Source: Limnohabitans sp. 2KL-17 (GTDB lineage Bacteria > Pseudomonadota > Gammaproteobacteria > Burkholderiales > Burkholderiaceae_C). From it: a DNA stretch of 64,000 nucleotides. The translations under genes and the position numbers were made by a program. This document shows, in pieces, positions 19,399 through 28,765 of the stretch. The first letter of the stretch is position 1; every line of letters starts with the position of its first letter. The stretch covers positions 1-64,000 of the forward strand of contig NZ_NESK01000020.1 of NCBI RefSeq assembly GCF_003063415.1, given 5' to 3'. Under the pieces are notes generated by a model. It did no database searches. It saw only the letters and a program-made list of their open reading frames with translations, and was not told where the DNA came from.

Positions 19399-20820
19399 AT
19401 GCAGCTCATGCCCGTGCCCAACCGCAGCCATCAGCTCGCTAAGAACTGGACCGTGGCTGCGGTGTGGGCCTGCGCCAGCATGTCCGCAAAGGCTCTGACC
19501 CTGGGCCAATTTTCGGTGGAATCGGGCTTGGGCCAGCCACTTCGGGCGGCCATCGAGATCACGAACTACAAGGTCGAAGACCTTCGCAAACTCAAGGTTC
19601 AATTGGCCGAACCCGCCAGCTTTGAACAAGCCGGCATAGCATTTCCTCAGGCCCTGAATGGCTTGCAGGCACGTCTGGAGTTTCGTGGAGATGGCAAGCC
19701 CTATGTAGCGCTGATCGGGCAAACGCCCGTGAACGACAATTTTCTGGATGTGATCGTGGAGGCGCAATGGCCTGCTGGCCGCTTGGCCATGAATTACACA
19801 CTGCTGGTCTCGCCTTTGCGGCCTACCAAAGCCTCTGCTGAGAAAGTAAAGGGTGATGAAACGCTTATTGCGCCCGTGGTGTCACCCAAAGCCTTGGCTT
19901 CGGTCGCGTTGGCTGAGACCGACACCAAAGGCAAAAACGTTGAAGAAGCCATCACCGTCCGGCCCGGCGACACCGCATCCCGACTGGTTTTGCGCAAAAT
20001 GCCAGCAGGTGTCTCCCTGGACCAAATGCTGCTGGCCATGGTCCGTGCCAACCCGGAAGCCTTCATTGAAGGCAATGTGAATCTCTTGCGCGAGGGCGTG
20101 CAAGTGCAACTGCCGAACGCGCAAGAAGCGGCACAAGTGCCGGCCGAAGAAGCCCGTCAAACCGTGATCGCGCAAACCATCGACTTTGCGGCCTACGCCA
20201 GGCGCTTGGCCCAGACTCCGATGAAGGCTTCTGCCACTGCAACCCGCGAAATGACTGGAAAGGTCGGCGAACTGCAGGCCCCTAAACAGCCACAAAACGC
20301 ACAAGACAAATTGACCCTGAGCAAACGCGAAGTCACAGTCGACAGCGCCGAAGCGCGACTGGCAGTGGAGCGCGAGATCCAGGACAAGACAGAACAACTG
20401 ACCGCACTGAAAAAGAACCTGGAAGCATTGAAGTCTTTGGCGGCCGCAAGCGGTTTGTCAACAACAAGTTCCTCCGATCCATCGGCCCTGACACCGAGCC
20501 TGCCCAAGGCCGTCGCAGAATCGGCACCCAGGTCCTTGCTGGATCAGTTCACCAGCAACCCATCCATCTGGGCGTGGGTGATGGCCCTTTTGGCAGGCAT
20601 GGCCGCTTGGGTCTGGGTGGTCAGGCGCCGCCCTGATCCCCATGAAAGTTTGTTTGGACCGACCAGCAGCCAGGCCAAAGCCCCCACCTTAACCCCTTTA
20701 CCCTCAGGCCTGCCGCCTCAGTTTGCAAACCTCGACCTGAATCTGACACCCGCACCTACACCTGAATCCGAGTCCAAGGAAGCCCCTCAGGCCTCCAACC
20801 CAAGGGGTCCGAACTCGTGA
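19399..20820 (+). CDS. fimV: FimV-like inner-membrane LysM protein
   Basis: 473 residues, shorter than the roughly 900 of Pseudomonas FimV. A signal sequence (to about residue 32, cleavage near SAKA) precedes the FimV N-terminal domain (LTLGQFSVESGLGQPLRAAIEI, 33-138). Then come a LysM-like segment (ITVRPGDTASRLVLRK...NLLREGVQVQLPN, 185-240), a Gln/Lys-rich coiled-coil stretch (about 310-355) and one membrane helix (389-410). The tail is short and Pro/Ser-rich and lacks the TPR-like cytoplasmic domain that FimV uses to organise polar type IV pili. The stop overlaps the GTG of truA by 4 bp. Confidence 0.85.
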   Translation: MQLMPVPNRSHQLAKNWTVAAVWACASMSAKALTLGQFSVESGLGQPLRAAIEITNYKVEDLRKLKVQLAEPASFEQAGIAFPQALNGLQARLEFRGDGKPYVALIGQTPVNDNFLDVIVEAQWPAGRLAMNYTLLVSPLRPTKASAEKVKGDETLIAPVVSPKALASVALAETDTKGKNVEEAITVRPGDTASRLVLRKMPAGVSLDQMLLAMVRANPEAFIEGNVNLLREGVQVQLPNAQEAAQVPAEEARQTVIAQTIDFAAYARRLAQTPMKASATATREMTGKVGELQAPKQPQNAQDKLTLSKREVTVDSAEARLAVEREIQDKTEQLTALKKNLEALKSLAAASGLSTTSSSDPSALTPSLPKAVAESAPRSLLDQFTSNPSIWAWVMALLAGMAAWVWVVRRRPDPHESLFGPTSSQAKAPTLTPLPSGLPPQFANLDLNLTPAPTPESESKEAPQASNPRGPNS

Positions 20821-21602
20821 GACTCGCATTGGGCGTCAGCTACTCGGGCACGGCCTACCAAGGCTGGCAAAGCCAGAGCTCCGGTCTGACCGTTCAGGAC
20901 AAGCTCGAAAAAGCCCTGGCTCAATTTTGCGATGTACCCCGGGTCAGCACTTTGTGTGCGGGGCGCACCGATGCGGGCGTACACGGCCTGATGCAAGTGG
21001 TGCACTTTGACACCCCACTCGAACGCGAACTGGCTTCGTGGGTACGCGGCACCAACCGGTATTTGCCTCACGACATTGCCGTGCAATGGTCCCAATATGT
21101 ATCCGACAGTTTCCATTGCCGCGCCAGCGCCACAGGGCGGCGTTATGTCTACATCGTGCTGGACTCGGTCGTTCGCCCCAGCCTGGAGACGGGCCGTGTG
21201 GGCTGGGTCTATCGCCCCCTGGCCGAAGCGCCCATGCGCCAAGCCAGCGAGCACTTGCTGGGTGAGCAAGACTTCAGCTCTTTTCGGGCCAGCAGTTGCC
21301 AGGCCTTGTCACCCATCAAGACGCTGCGGCACATCCGCATCTCAAGGCATGGCGCTTACTGGCGGTTTGAATTTGAAGGCAATGCCTTTTTGCACCACAT
21401 GATCCGCAACATCATGGGTTGCATGGTCAGCATTGGTCAGGGACAACAGAGCCCGGACTGGATGCGCGAAGTGCTTGAGGCCAAAAACCGCGATGCGGCT
21501 GCGCCCACTTTTTCGCCCGATGGCCTGTACTTTGCCGGGCCGATTTACAGCCCCGAGTGGGGCTTGCCTGACACCACCCCCGCTTTTGATTGGTTGCCAT
21601 GA
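20817..21602 (+). CDS. truA: tRNA pseudouridine(38-40) synthase
   Basis: 261 residues starting at the GTG 20817, which overlaps the fimV stop. The catalytic D52 is in CAGRTDAGVHG, and SFRASSCQALSPIKT and FLHHMIRNIMG are family blocks. It converts U38-U40 of tRNA anticodon arms to pseudouridine. It ends in an ATGA overlap with trpF. Confidence 0.96.
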   Translation: MRLALGVSYSGTAYQGWQSQSSGLTVQDKLEKALAQFCDVPRVSTLCAGRTDAGVHGLMQVVHFDTPLERELASWVRGTNRYLPHDIAVQWSQYVSDSFHCRASATGRRYVYIVLDSVVRPSLETGRVGWVYRPLAEAPMRQASEHLLGEQDFSSFRASSCQALSPIKTLRHIRISRHGAYWRFEFEGNAFLHHMIRNIMGCMVSIGQGQQSPDWMREVLEAKNRDAAAPTFSPDGLYFAGPIYSPEWGLPDTTPAFDWLP

Positions 21603-22303
21603 CTCAGCCAAACACCCTTTTTGCCAATGCCCCCCAGCAACGCACACGCATCAAAATGTGCGGCTTCACCCGAGAAGCCGACGTGCTGGCCGCGGCTGCC
21701 GCTGGGGCCGATGCCATAGGCTTTGTGCTGTACCCGCCCAGCCCGCGCCATGTCAGCATCGACCGCGCCGCCGAGCTGGCCCGCTTGCTGCCCGCCTTTG
21801 TGACACCAGTGTTGCTGTTTGTCAACGACACGGCCGAACGCATTCAGGCCGCTTGCGCGGCTGTACCTGGCGCCTTGATCCAGTTTCATGGCGACGAAGC
21901 CCCCGAATTTTGCGAGGCCATGAGCCAGGCCACTGGCCGCCCACATCTAAAGGCGGCCCGAATCCCCCTGACCGAAGTAGCCCAATTCGACTTGGTAAAA
22001 TTTGGGCATCTCCACAATCAAGCCCAAGCCATCTTGCTCGACGCCCATGTCGACGGATACGGCGGAGGCGGGAAAACATTCAATTGGTCACTGCTGCCAC
22101 CAAACGTCAATGCTCACCTCGTTTTGTCTGGTGGACTCACACCTGCAAACGTGGCCGATGGCATTCGGGCTCTGCGAACGCACGGCCGGTCTCTGGCCGT
22201 TGACGTGAGCTCTGGCATTGAGGCTGAAAAAGGCCTGAAAGATGCCCAAAAAATACAGCAATTTGTTGCGGCAGTCCGCGCCGCCGATGCTGACCTCCTT
22301 TGA
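21599..22303 (+). CDS. trpF: Phosphoribosylanthranilate isomerase
   Basis: 234 residues from the ATG at 21599, which overlaps the truA stop (ATGA). A TTG at 21590 is an alternative start. The motifs RIKMCGFTREADV, GFVLYPPSPRHV, LIQFHGDE, LLDAHVDGYGGGGKTFNWSL and LSGGLTPANV mark the TIM barrel. It performs the Amadori rearrangement in tryptophan synthesis. The catalytic Cys is in KMCGF and the Asp in DAHVDG. It is the first of trpF-trpB-trpA. Confidence 0.96.
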   Translation: MTQPNTLFANAPQQRTRIKMCGFTREADVLAAAAAGADAIGFVLYPPSPRHVSIDRAAELARLLPAFVTPVLLFVNDTAERIQAACAAVPGALIQFHGDEAPEFCEAMSQATGRPHLKAARIPLTEVAQFDLVKFGHLHNQAQAILLDAHVDGYGGGGKTFNWSLLPPNVNAHLVLSGGLTPANVADGIRALRTHGRSLAVDVSSGIEAEKGLKDAQKIQQFVAAVRAADADLL

Positions 22304-22336
22304 AATTTTCCGGATTCAATTCCGCCAATACACGCC

Positions 22337-23620
22337 ATGTTCGACTACCAACAACCCGACGCCAAGGGCCATTTCGGCATTTACGGTGGCAGTTTCGTCA
22401 GCGAAACCCTGACCCACGCCATCAATGAGCTGAAGGCCACTTACGCCAAATACCAGCACGACCCGGAATTCATCGCCGAATTCAAGTCAGAGCTGGCGCA
22501 TTTTGTGGGCCGTCCTTCACCGATTTATCACGCTGCCCGCATGAGCCGTGAAATGGGTGGTGCGCAAATTTTTCTCAAGCGCGAAGACCTGAACCACACC
22601 GGCGCGCACAAGATCAACAACACCATTGGCCAGGCCATGCTCGCCAAGCGCATGGGCAAGCCCCGTGTGATCGCCGAAACCGGTGCGGGCCAGCACGGCG
22701 TGGCCACGGCCACCATCTGCGCCCGTTATGGACTCGAATGCGTGGTCTACATGGGCGCTGAAGACGTGAAACGCCAAAGCCCCAATGTCTACCGCATGAA
22801 GCTGCTTGGCGCGACCGTGGTGCCGGTGGAGTCAGGCAGCAAGACTCTCAAAGACGCTCTCAACGAAGCCATGCGCGACTGGGTCGCCAACGTGGACAAC
22901 ACTTTCTACATCATCGGCACCGTGGCCGGCCCCCACCCCTACCCCATGATGGTGCGCGATTTTCAGAGCGTGATCGGCGAGGAATGCCTCACGCAAATGC
23001 CTGAAATGCTGCACAGCCTGAAGATGGCCGAAGAACAGCCGGATGCCGTCATCGCTTGCGTGGGCGGCGGCAGCAATGCCATGGGCATCTTCCACCCTTA
23101 CATCCCTTTCGAAAAAACGCGGCTGATCGGCGTGGAAGCGGCTGGCGAGGGCATGGACACGGGCAAACACTCCGCCTCACTGCAAATGGGAACACCCGGC
23201 GTGCTGCACGGCAACCGCACCTATATTTTGCAAGACGACAACGGCCAGATCACCGAAACGCACAGCGTGAGCGCTGGGCTGGACTACCCTGGTGTCGGCC
23301 CTGAACATGCCTTCCTGAAAGACATTGGTCGCGCCGAGTACGTGGGCATCACCGACAAGGAAGCGCTCGAAGCCTTTCATTACCTGTGCCGCACCGAGGG
23401 CATCATTCCCGCCCTGGAATCCAGCCACGCCGTGGCCTACGCCATGAAGCTGGCCAAGACCATGCGCCCCGACCAGTCCATTTTGGTCAACCTGTCCGGA
23501 CGCGGCGACAAGGACATTGGCACCGTGGCCGATTTGTCCAATGCCGACTTCTACTGCCGACCCAGTTGCCAGGGCCAGTCGGTCAAGGGCGCTGAGCAGC
23601 CTGTGAATTTCGTGAAGTGA
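22337..23620 (+). CDS. trpB: Tryptophan synthase beta chain
   Basis: 427 residues, a somewhat long C-terminus. The pyridoxal phosphate lysine is K92 in [11 protein letters not shown]. The phosphate clamp GGGSNAMG and the COMM-domain blocks ([37 protein letters not shown]) are intact. It condenses indole with serine. It lies 33 bp after trpF and 10 bp before trpA. Confidence 0.97.
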   Translation: MFDYQQPDAKGHFGIYGGSFVSETLTHAINELKATYAKYQHDPEFIAEFKSELAHFVGRPSPIYHAARMSREMGGAQIFLKREDLNHTGAHKINNTIGQAMLAKRMGKPRVIAETGAGQHGVATATICARYGLECVVYMGAEDVKRQSPNVYRMKLLGATVVPVESGSKTLKDALNEAMRDWVANVDNTFYIIGTVAGPHPYPMMVRDFQSVIGEECLTQMPEMLHSLKMAEEQPDAVIACVGGGSNAMGIFHPYIPFEKTRLIGVEAAGEGMDTGKHSASLQMGTPGVLHGNRTYILQDDNGQITETHSVSAGLDYPGVGPEHAFLKDIGRAEYVGITDKEALEAFHYLCRTEGIIPALESSHAVAYAMKLAKTMRPDQSILVNLSGRGDKDIGTVADLSNADFYCRPSCQGQSVKGAEQPVNFVK

Positions 23621-23630
23621 GGGTCCATCA

Positions 23631-24440
23631 ATGAGCCGTATCGATGCCACCCTTGCCGAGCTGAAATCACAAGGCCGAAAAGCCCTGATCCCTTATGTGA
23701 CGGCGGGCTTTCCGCAAGCCGGCACCACCGTGCCCTTGATGCACGCCATGGCGCAGGCTGGGGCCGACATCATTGAGCTGGGGGTGCCCTTTTCAGACCC
23801 TTCGGCCGATGGCCCGGTCATCCAGAAAGCCGGCGACAAAGCGTTGGCCCTGGGCATTGGCACCGTTCAGGTGCTGGCCATGGTGCGCGAATTCCGCCAG
23901 ACCAACAGCACGACACCCGTGGTGTTGATGGGTTACGCCAACCCTGTGGAACGCTACGACCAGAAACACGGCACCGACAGCTTCATCCGCGATGCCGCGG
24001 CAGCCGGTGTCGATGGCGTGCTGATCGTGGACTACCCGCCTGAGGAGTGCGTGGCGTTTGCCGCCAAACTCCGCGAGCACAGCATGGACCTGATCTTTTT
24101 GCTGGCCCCGACCTCCACCGACGAGCGCATGCAGCAAGTGGCCCAGGTGGCCAGCGGCTATGTTTATTACGTGTCCCTCAAGGGCGTTACAGGCTCCGGC
24201 ACACTGGACACAGATGCAGTCGAAGCCATGCTTCCGCGCATCCGCCAGCATGTGCACATCCCGGTGGGCGTGGGCTTTGGCATTCGCGATGCTGCAACGG
24301 CCCAGGCCATCAGCAAAGTGGCCGATGCGGTGGTGATGGGCAGCCGTTTGATCCAGCTCATCGATGCGGCACCGGCCGACCAGGTCAATGCCGTGGCCGC
24401 TGATTTTTTGAGCGGCATTCGCCAAGCTCTGGATGCATGA
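23631..24440 (+). CDS. trpA: Tryptophan synthase alpha chain
   Basis: 269 residues. The catalytic E49 and D60 lie in [16 protein letters not shown], and [12 protein letters not shown] and [12 protein letters not shown] bind the phosphate. It cleaves indole-3-glycerol phosphate and channels indole to TrpB. The ATG at 23631 follows a GAGGG site. Confidence 0.97.
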   Translation: MSRIDATLAELKSQGRKALIPYVTAGFPQAGTTVPLMHAMAQAGADIIELGVPFSDPSADGPVIQKAGDKALALGIGTVQVLAMVREFRQTNSTTPVVLMGYANPVERYDQKHGTDSFIRDAAAAGVDGVLIVDYPPEECVAFAAKLREHSMDLIFLLAPTSTDERMQQVAQVASGYVYYVSLKGVTGSGTLDTDAVEAMLPRIRQHVHIPVGVGFGIRDAATAQAISKVADAVVMGSRLIQLIDAAPADQVNAVAADFLSGIRQALDA

Positions 24441-24445
24441 ACTGA

Positions 24446-24480
24446 AAAGGCCAGCGCCCATGCTTGTTCTGGCCACCTTT
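24446..24480 (+). terminator. Hairpin after trpA, weak terminator candidate
   Basis: AAAGGCCAG (24446-24454) pairs with CTGGCCACCTTT (24469-24480) with one bulge and a 14-base loop, without a real T-run. It may only dampen read-through into accD. Confidence 0.3.
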
Positions 24481-24539
24481 ATTGGTGCAATGACCCTTTC
24501 GTCGTTTCAACGATAATCCGCCGTTGAAGGAGAACCCTC

Positions 24540-25412
24540 ATGAGTTGGCTAGAAAAACTGCTTCCCCCCAAGATCCAGCACACCGATCCGGCCGACCGCC
24601 GCTCGGTTCCAGAAGGCTTGTGGGTCAAATGCCCCAGCTGCGAGACCGTGTTGTACAAGACCGATCTCGAAGAAAACCAAAATGTCTGCCCCGGCTGCGC
24701 GCACCATCTGCGCATCGGTGCTCGCGCTCGCCTGAATGGCTTCCTGGATGGCGAAGGTCGCTACGAAATCGGTCAGGAAGTCGTGCCCGTGGACGCCCTG
24801 AAGTTCAAGGACAGCCGCAAATACCCCGAGCGCCTGAAGGAAGCCATGAACAACACGGGCGAAACAGACGCCCTGGTCGTCATGGGGGGTGCGGTGCACA
24901 GCATCCCCTTGGTGGTGGCCTGCTTCGAGTTTGACTTCATGGGCGGCTCCATGGGCTCCGTTGTAGGGGAACGCTTTGTGCGTGGCGTCGAAACAGCCAT
25001 CGAACAAAAAGTGCCTTTTGTTTGCTTCACAGCCACCGGCGGCGCCCGCATGCAGGAAGGCCTGCTGTCACTCATGCAGATGGCCAAGACCAATGCCGCA
25101 CTGACCCGCCTGGCCAAAAAGGGCCTGCCCTACATCAGCGTACTGACCGACCCGACCATGGGAGGCGTTTCAGCAGGGTTTGCCTTCCTGGGCGACGTGG
25201 TCATGGCAGAGCCCAAAGCCCTGATCGGTTTTGCGGGTCCCCGCGTGATTGAAAGCACCGTGCGCGTGACCTTGCCCGAAGGCTTTCAGCGCGCAGAGTT
25301 TCTGCAAACCAAGGGCGCGGTGGATCTGATTTGTGACCGGCGTGAACTGCGCAAAACCATCGCCAGCACCCTGGCTATGCTGCAGCGCCAGCCCGCCGAT
25401 GCGGTGAGCTGA
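24540..25412 (+). CDS. accD: Acetyl-CoA carboxylase carboxyltransferase beta subunit
   Basis: 290 residues with a strong GAAGGAG site. The N-terminal zinc ribbon is clear (VKCPSCETV, then NVCPGCAHH). The crotonase-like body shows [12 protein letters not shown] and [17 protein letters not shown]. With AccA it moves carboxyl from biotin to acetyl-CoA, giving malonyl-CoA for the fatty-acid genes found 13 kb away. trpFBA-accD is a common betaproteobacterial order. The folC usually found next is absent, because a terminator and yggT follow. Confidence 0.97.
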   Translation: MSWLEKLLPPKIQHTDPADRRSVPEGLWVKCPSCETVLYKTDLEENQNVCPGCAHHLRIGARARLNGFLDGEGRYEIGQEVVPVDALKFKDSRKYPERLKEAMNNTGETDALVVMGGAVHSIPLVVACFEFDFMGGSMGSVVGERFVRGVETAIEQKVPFVCFTATGGARMQEGLLSLMQMAKTNAALTRLAKKGLPYISVLTDPTMGGVSAGFAFLGDVVMAEPKALIGFAGPRVIESTVRVTLPEGFQRAEFLQTKGAVDLICDRRELRKTIASTLAMLQRQPADAVS

Positions 25413-25429
25413 TTTTTCCCTCTGACCAC

Positions 25430-25467
25430 CCATGAAAAAGGCCCTCTTCGGAGGGCCTTTTTCATGG
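25430..25467. terminator. Perfect bidirectional terminator between accD and yggT
   Basis: A 17-bp stem without mismatch (25430-25446 with 25451-25467) closes on a TTCG loop. The internal AAAAA and TTTTT runs make it work in both directions for the convergent genes. Confidence 0.9.
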
Positions 25468-25482
25468 TGACATCTTGCAGCT

Positions 25483-26031
25483 TCAATGCGTCCAGCCCAT
25501 TTGCAGCCCCGACATCAGCATGCCCAAGATCTGCAAGACCAGCAGCAGCGCCAAGGGTGACAGATCGACCCCGCCAATCGAGGGAATCACGCGCTGAAAC
25601 GGGCGCAAAAAAGGCTCGCAAAGCCGGCTTGTAAGAGCGTACATGGGCGAGCCTGGGTTGACCCAGGACATGACCGCCAAGACCAGTACCAAGGCGCTCA
25701 GCGCGGAGACCACCAACTGGCCCAAGCCCACCAGACTGACCAGCGGCAACAGGACCCATGACCCCTGCCCACCCGCCACGAGCAAGAGCAACGAATACTG
25801 CACCAGCTTGATCAGGAATGCACCGACCAGACTGGACAGATCCCAGGCAGACCATGGGGGTATGGCACGTCGCAACGGCAACAACAACCAGTCGGTCACG
25901 GCAAAAACAAACTGCCCCAGAGGCTGATGGAATGAAATGCGTTGCCATTGCATCAAAAAGCGCAACAGACAGGTGCCCGCGATCAAGCCCGCCACCACCT
26001 CCAACACCATACTGACCATCTGATACACCAT
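25483..26031 (-). CDS. YggT-family integral membrane protein
   Basis: 182 residues from the ATG at 26031, with an AGGAG site. Two YGGT repeats are visible: the first with RFLMQWQRISFHQPLGQFVFAVTDWLLLPLRRAIPP, the second with MSWVNPGSPMYALTSRLCEPFLRPFQRVIPSIGGVDLSP. Each has two hydrophobic helices, so about four membrane spans. The family's biochemical role is not settled; links to osmotic stress and, in other lineages, cell division or photosystem assembly are reported. It is convergent with accD and divergent from the LON-domain gene. Confidence 0.88.
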   Translation of the reverse strand: MVYQMVSMVLEVVAGLIAGTCLLRFLMQWQRISFHQPLGQFVFAVTDWLLLPLRRAIPPWSAWDLSSLVGAFLIKLVQYSLLLLVAGGQGSWVLLPLVSLVGLGQLVVSALSALVLVLAVMSWVNPGSPMYALTSRLCEPFLRPFQRVIPSIGGVDLSPLALLLVLQILGMLMSGLQMGWTH

Positions 26032-26058
26032 TGAATTCTCCTTATCGTGCGATGATAC
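26031..26058 (+). promoter_or_regulatory. Putative promoter abutting the LON-domain gene
   Basis: TTGAAT (26031-26036), a 16-base spacer and TGATAC (26053-26058) end 4 bases before the ATG at 26063, implying a leaderless message. The whole divergent gap is only 31 bp. Confidence 0.4.
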
Positions 26059-26062
26059 CCAG

Positions 26063-26746
26063 ATGCCTGAAAACGACGATCCTTTTCCTCCTGCACAGAC
26101 GGAATTACCTCTGTTTCCGCTGGGCACCGTGCTTTTCACCGGGGCCTTGCTGCCCTTGCAATTGTTCGAGCTGCGCTACTTGCAAATGATTGGCGAATGT
26201 GAGCGCCTGGGGACCGGGTTTGGCGTGGTGACGCTGACCCAAGGCCGTGAAGTTCATCGCCCCGGTGATGCGGTCGAGCAATTTGAGCCCATTGGAACCC
26301 GGGTGGCGATTGAGCGCATCGAGCGGCCCCGTCCCGGTGTGGTGCTGGTGTGGTGCCGAGGCCTTGGACGTTTTCGCATTCTCGGCAAACACCAACGCAG
26401 CGACGGTCTGTGGCTCGGACAGGTTGAAGACTTGCTTGTTGAGCCAGTCTTGCCTGTACCCGAGCATTTGCAGTATTTGGCCTCGCAGATCCAGTCGGCA
26501 CTGGACACCTTGAGCGCGCAAGACAGCGTGGTGCCCCACTGGCCTCAGCCATGGGCCTTGAACGACTGCGCCTGGTTGTCTGACCGCTGGTGCGAACTGC
26601 TGCCCCTGCCTCTGGCCATGAAATACCGACTTTTCACGCTGCAAGAGCCCCTGATGCGCCTGGAATTGGTGGGCGATATGGTGGAATCGGCGCCTTCGGC
26701 CACTTCTGGCGGCAATGAGGGCCAGAAACCGCCCGCAAACTCTTAA
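26063..26746 (+). CDS. Stand-alone LON substrate-binding-domain protein
   Basis: 227 residues. The N-terminal LAN/LON domain reads [30 protein letters not shown], followed by [35 protein letters not shown] and a helical C-terminal half. There is no AAA or protease domain, so it is not a Lon protease. Such short proteins (YcaM/PUA-like group) have no assigned function; substrate or peptide binding is inferred from the fold. No ribosome-binding site precedes the ATG, which fits the promoter placed directly upstream. Confidence 0.85.
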   Translation: MPENDDPFPPAQTELPLFPLGTVLFTGALLPLQLFELRYLQMIGECERLGTGFGVVTLTQGREVHRPGDAVEQFEPIGTRVAIERIERPRPGVVLVWCRGLGRFRILGKHQRSDGLWLGQVEDLLVEPVLPVPEHLQYLASQIQSALDTLSAQDSVVPHWPQPWALNDCAWLSDRWCELLPLPLAMKYRLFTLQEPLMRLELVGDMVESAPSATSGGNEGQKPPANS

Positions 26747-26828
26747 AATAAAAGGCTTTGCGCGTTCGCGCCCCTTTACAACCCCGGATCGGGCGGCCCA
26801 CCGAGCCCGACCCCAACAGCACCTCGCC

Positions 26829-28388
26829 ATGTCTGACACGACTGCCTCTGCCTCTGCCGCGCAAACCCCTGCGCCCCAGGATGAAAACCAACTGATCGCA
26901 GAGCGCCGCGAAAAGCTCAAAGCCATGCGCCAGGCGCAGACTGAGGGCAAAGGCGTGGCCTTTCCCAACGACTTCAAGCCCGATCACCACGCCGCCAATC
27001 TGCACCAGGCCCATGGCGAAAAAACCGCTGAAACCCTGAACGGCGAAGGCGTGGCCAAAACCCCCGCCAAAGTGGCTGGCCGCATGATGCTCAAGCGTGT
27101 GATGGGCAAGGCCAGCTTTGCCACACTGCAAGATGTCACAGGACGCATCCAGGTTTATGTCACCCGCGACGATGTGGGCGAAGACCTGTATGCCTTGTTC
27201 AAACACTGGGATCTGGGCGACATCGTGGGTGTCGAGGGCCATTTGTTCAAAACCCGCACTGGCGAGTTGTCGATCCATGCCACCTCGATCCGCATGCTGA
27301 CCAAGAGCCTGAGGCCGATGCCCGACAAATTCCACGGTGTGGCCGACCAGGAAGTGAAGTACCGCCAGCGCTACGTGGACCTGATGACCGACGAAACCGC
27401 ACGCAAGCGCTTCATGGCCCGCAGCAAAGCCGTCAGTGGCATCCGTGAGTTCATGGTCAAGCACGGCTTCCTGGAAGTCGAAACGCCCATGCTGCACCCG
27501 ATTCCCGGTGGTGCCAACGCCAAGCCCTTTGTGACTCACCACAATGCGCTGGAACAAGAAATGTTTTTGCGCATTGCCCCTGAGCTGTACCTCAAGCGTT
27601 TGCTGGTGGGGGGGTTTGAACGCGTGTTCGAGATCAACCGAAACTTTCGCAACGAAGGCATCTCGGTGCGCCACAACCCCGAGTTCACCATGATGGAGTT
27701 CTACGCGGCTTACTGGAATTACCAGGACCTGATGACCTTCACGGAAAGCCTGATCCGTGACGCCGCCATGATTGCCGCAGGCACGCTCGACCTGAGCTAC
27801 AACGGCAAACCGGTAGACCTGAACAAGCCTTTCACGCGCTTGACCATCCGCGAGGCCATCCTCAAACACACCGAGGCGGGTGAAAACGTGGACAACGCCG
27901 AGTGGCTGCGCAATGCGCTGAAAAAGCTGGGCATGAGCGAAGCCAAGGACAAACTGTCCACCCGCAGCCTGGCCAGTCTGCAGGTGTTTTATTTCGAGGA
28001 AACCGTGGAAGACAAGCTCTGGGAGCCGACCTTCATCATGGAGCACCCTACCGAAATTTCACCCCTGGCGCGCGCCAACGACACACGGCCTGAAGTGACC
28101 GAGCGCTTTGAGCTCTACATCACCGGACGCGAGTTCGGCAACGGCTTCAGTGAATTGAACGACGCCGAAGACCAGGCCGCCCGCTTCCATGCCCAGGTGG
28201 CCGCCAAGGACGATGGCGACGACGAAGCCATGTACTACGACCACGATTTTGTGCGTGCGCTCGAATACGGCATGCCGCCCGCAGGTGGCTGTGGCATCGG
28301 CATTGACCGCCTGATGATGCTGCTGACCGACAGCCCCAGCATCCGCGACGTGATCTTGTTCCCGGCGCTGCGCCATATTCAAGGCTGA
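26829..28388 (+). CDS. lysS: Lysyl-tRNA synthetase (class II)
   Basis: 519 residues from the ATG at 26829; the extra N-terminal frame upstream is not family-like. The anticodon-binding OB fold is at about 70-160 ([30 protein letters not shown]). Class II motifs follow: motif 1 ([13 protein letters not shown]), motif 2 ([23 protein letters not shown]) and motif 3 ([14 protein letters not shown]). It charges tRNA-Lys. A long antisense frame covers it and is a coding-bias artefact. Confidence 0.97.
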   Translation: MSDTTASASAAQTPAPQDENQLIAERREKLKAMRQAQTEGKGVAFPNDFKPDHHAANLHQAHGEKTAETLNGEGVAKTPAKVAGRMMLKRVMGKASFATLQDVTGRIQVYVTRDDVGEDLYALFKHWDLGDIVGVEGHLFKTRTGELSIHATSIRMLTKSLRPMPDKFHGVADQEVKYRQRYVDLMTDETARKRFMARSKAVSGIREFMVKHGFLEVETPMLHPIPGGANAKPFVTHHNALEQEMFLRIAPELYLKRLLVGGFERVFEINRNFRNEGISVRHNPEFTMMEFYAAYWNYQDLMTFTESLIRDAAMIAAGTLDLSYNGKPVDLNKPFTRLTIREAILKHTEAGENVDNAEWLRNALKKLGMSEAKDKLSTRSLASLQVFYFEETVEDKLWEPTFIMEHPTEISPLARANDTRPEVTERFELYITGREFGNGFSELNDAEDQAARFHAQVAAKDDGDDEAMYYDHDFVRALEYGMPPAGGCGIGIDRLMMLLTDSPSIRDVILFPALRHIQG

Positions 28389-28406
28389 GCAACGCACAGC
28401 ACCCAC

Positions 28407-28434
28407 AAAAAACCCGGCCATTGCCGGGTTTTTT
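28407..28434. terminator. Bidirectional intrinsic terminator after lysS
   Basis: ACCCGGC (28412-28418) pairs with GCCGGGT (28423-28429) around CATT, with six A before and six T after. It serves lysS and the convergent gene at 28448. Confidence 0.9.
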
Positions 28435-28447
28435 CTGGCTTGCGGCT

Positions 28448-28747
28448 TCAGCCCTGTTGCCGGGGCGGCAAACGGGGCGGGTCTTCCACCACCTCGCGCA
28501 CTTCAACGTCGACGATGTCATCCTGGCGCGGCGGCTCGAAACCGGACTCAAAGCCTGGCCGGGCGCCCCAGCGTGCGCCCTTGCGCAGCGCACTGAACTG
28601 CTGCCAGACCAGCACCACTTGGGGCTTGCGTCCGGTCAGCAGCCAGCGAAGGGTGGCAAACACGGTGTACAGGCCCAGAGCGCCCAGCAGCACGGCCAGA
28701 AAGACAAGCCCCAGCAGGCCCATGACAATGCGTGCAAACCAGTTCAT
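28448..28747 (-). CDS. Small membrane protein of unknown function
   Basis: 99 residues. One or two hydrophobic helices (about residues 5-35) are followed by a basic, Pro- and Asp-rich soluble tail (RKPQVVLVWQQFSALRKGARWG, then EPPRQDDIVDVEVREVVEDPPRLPPR). I do not recognise a family. It lies 18 bp after nagZ on the same strand, so it is the last gene of the lepA-nagZ run, and it ends at a terminator. The composition and start (ATG at 28747) look genuine. Confidence 0.6.
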   Translation of the reverse strand: MNWFARIVMGLLGLVFLAVLLGALGLYTVFATLRWLLTGRKPQVVLVWQQFSALRKGARWGARPGFESGFEPPRQDDIVDVEVREVVEDPPRLPPRQQG

Positions 28748-28765
28748 TCGTGGGTCCTGTTCAGT

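Noticed and set aside
26634-28046. 470-codon open frame on the minus strand
   Set aside because: Antisense to lysS; composition is that of a reverse-complement shadow.
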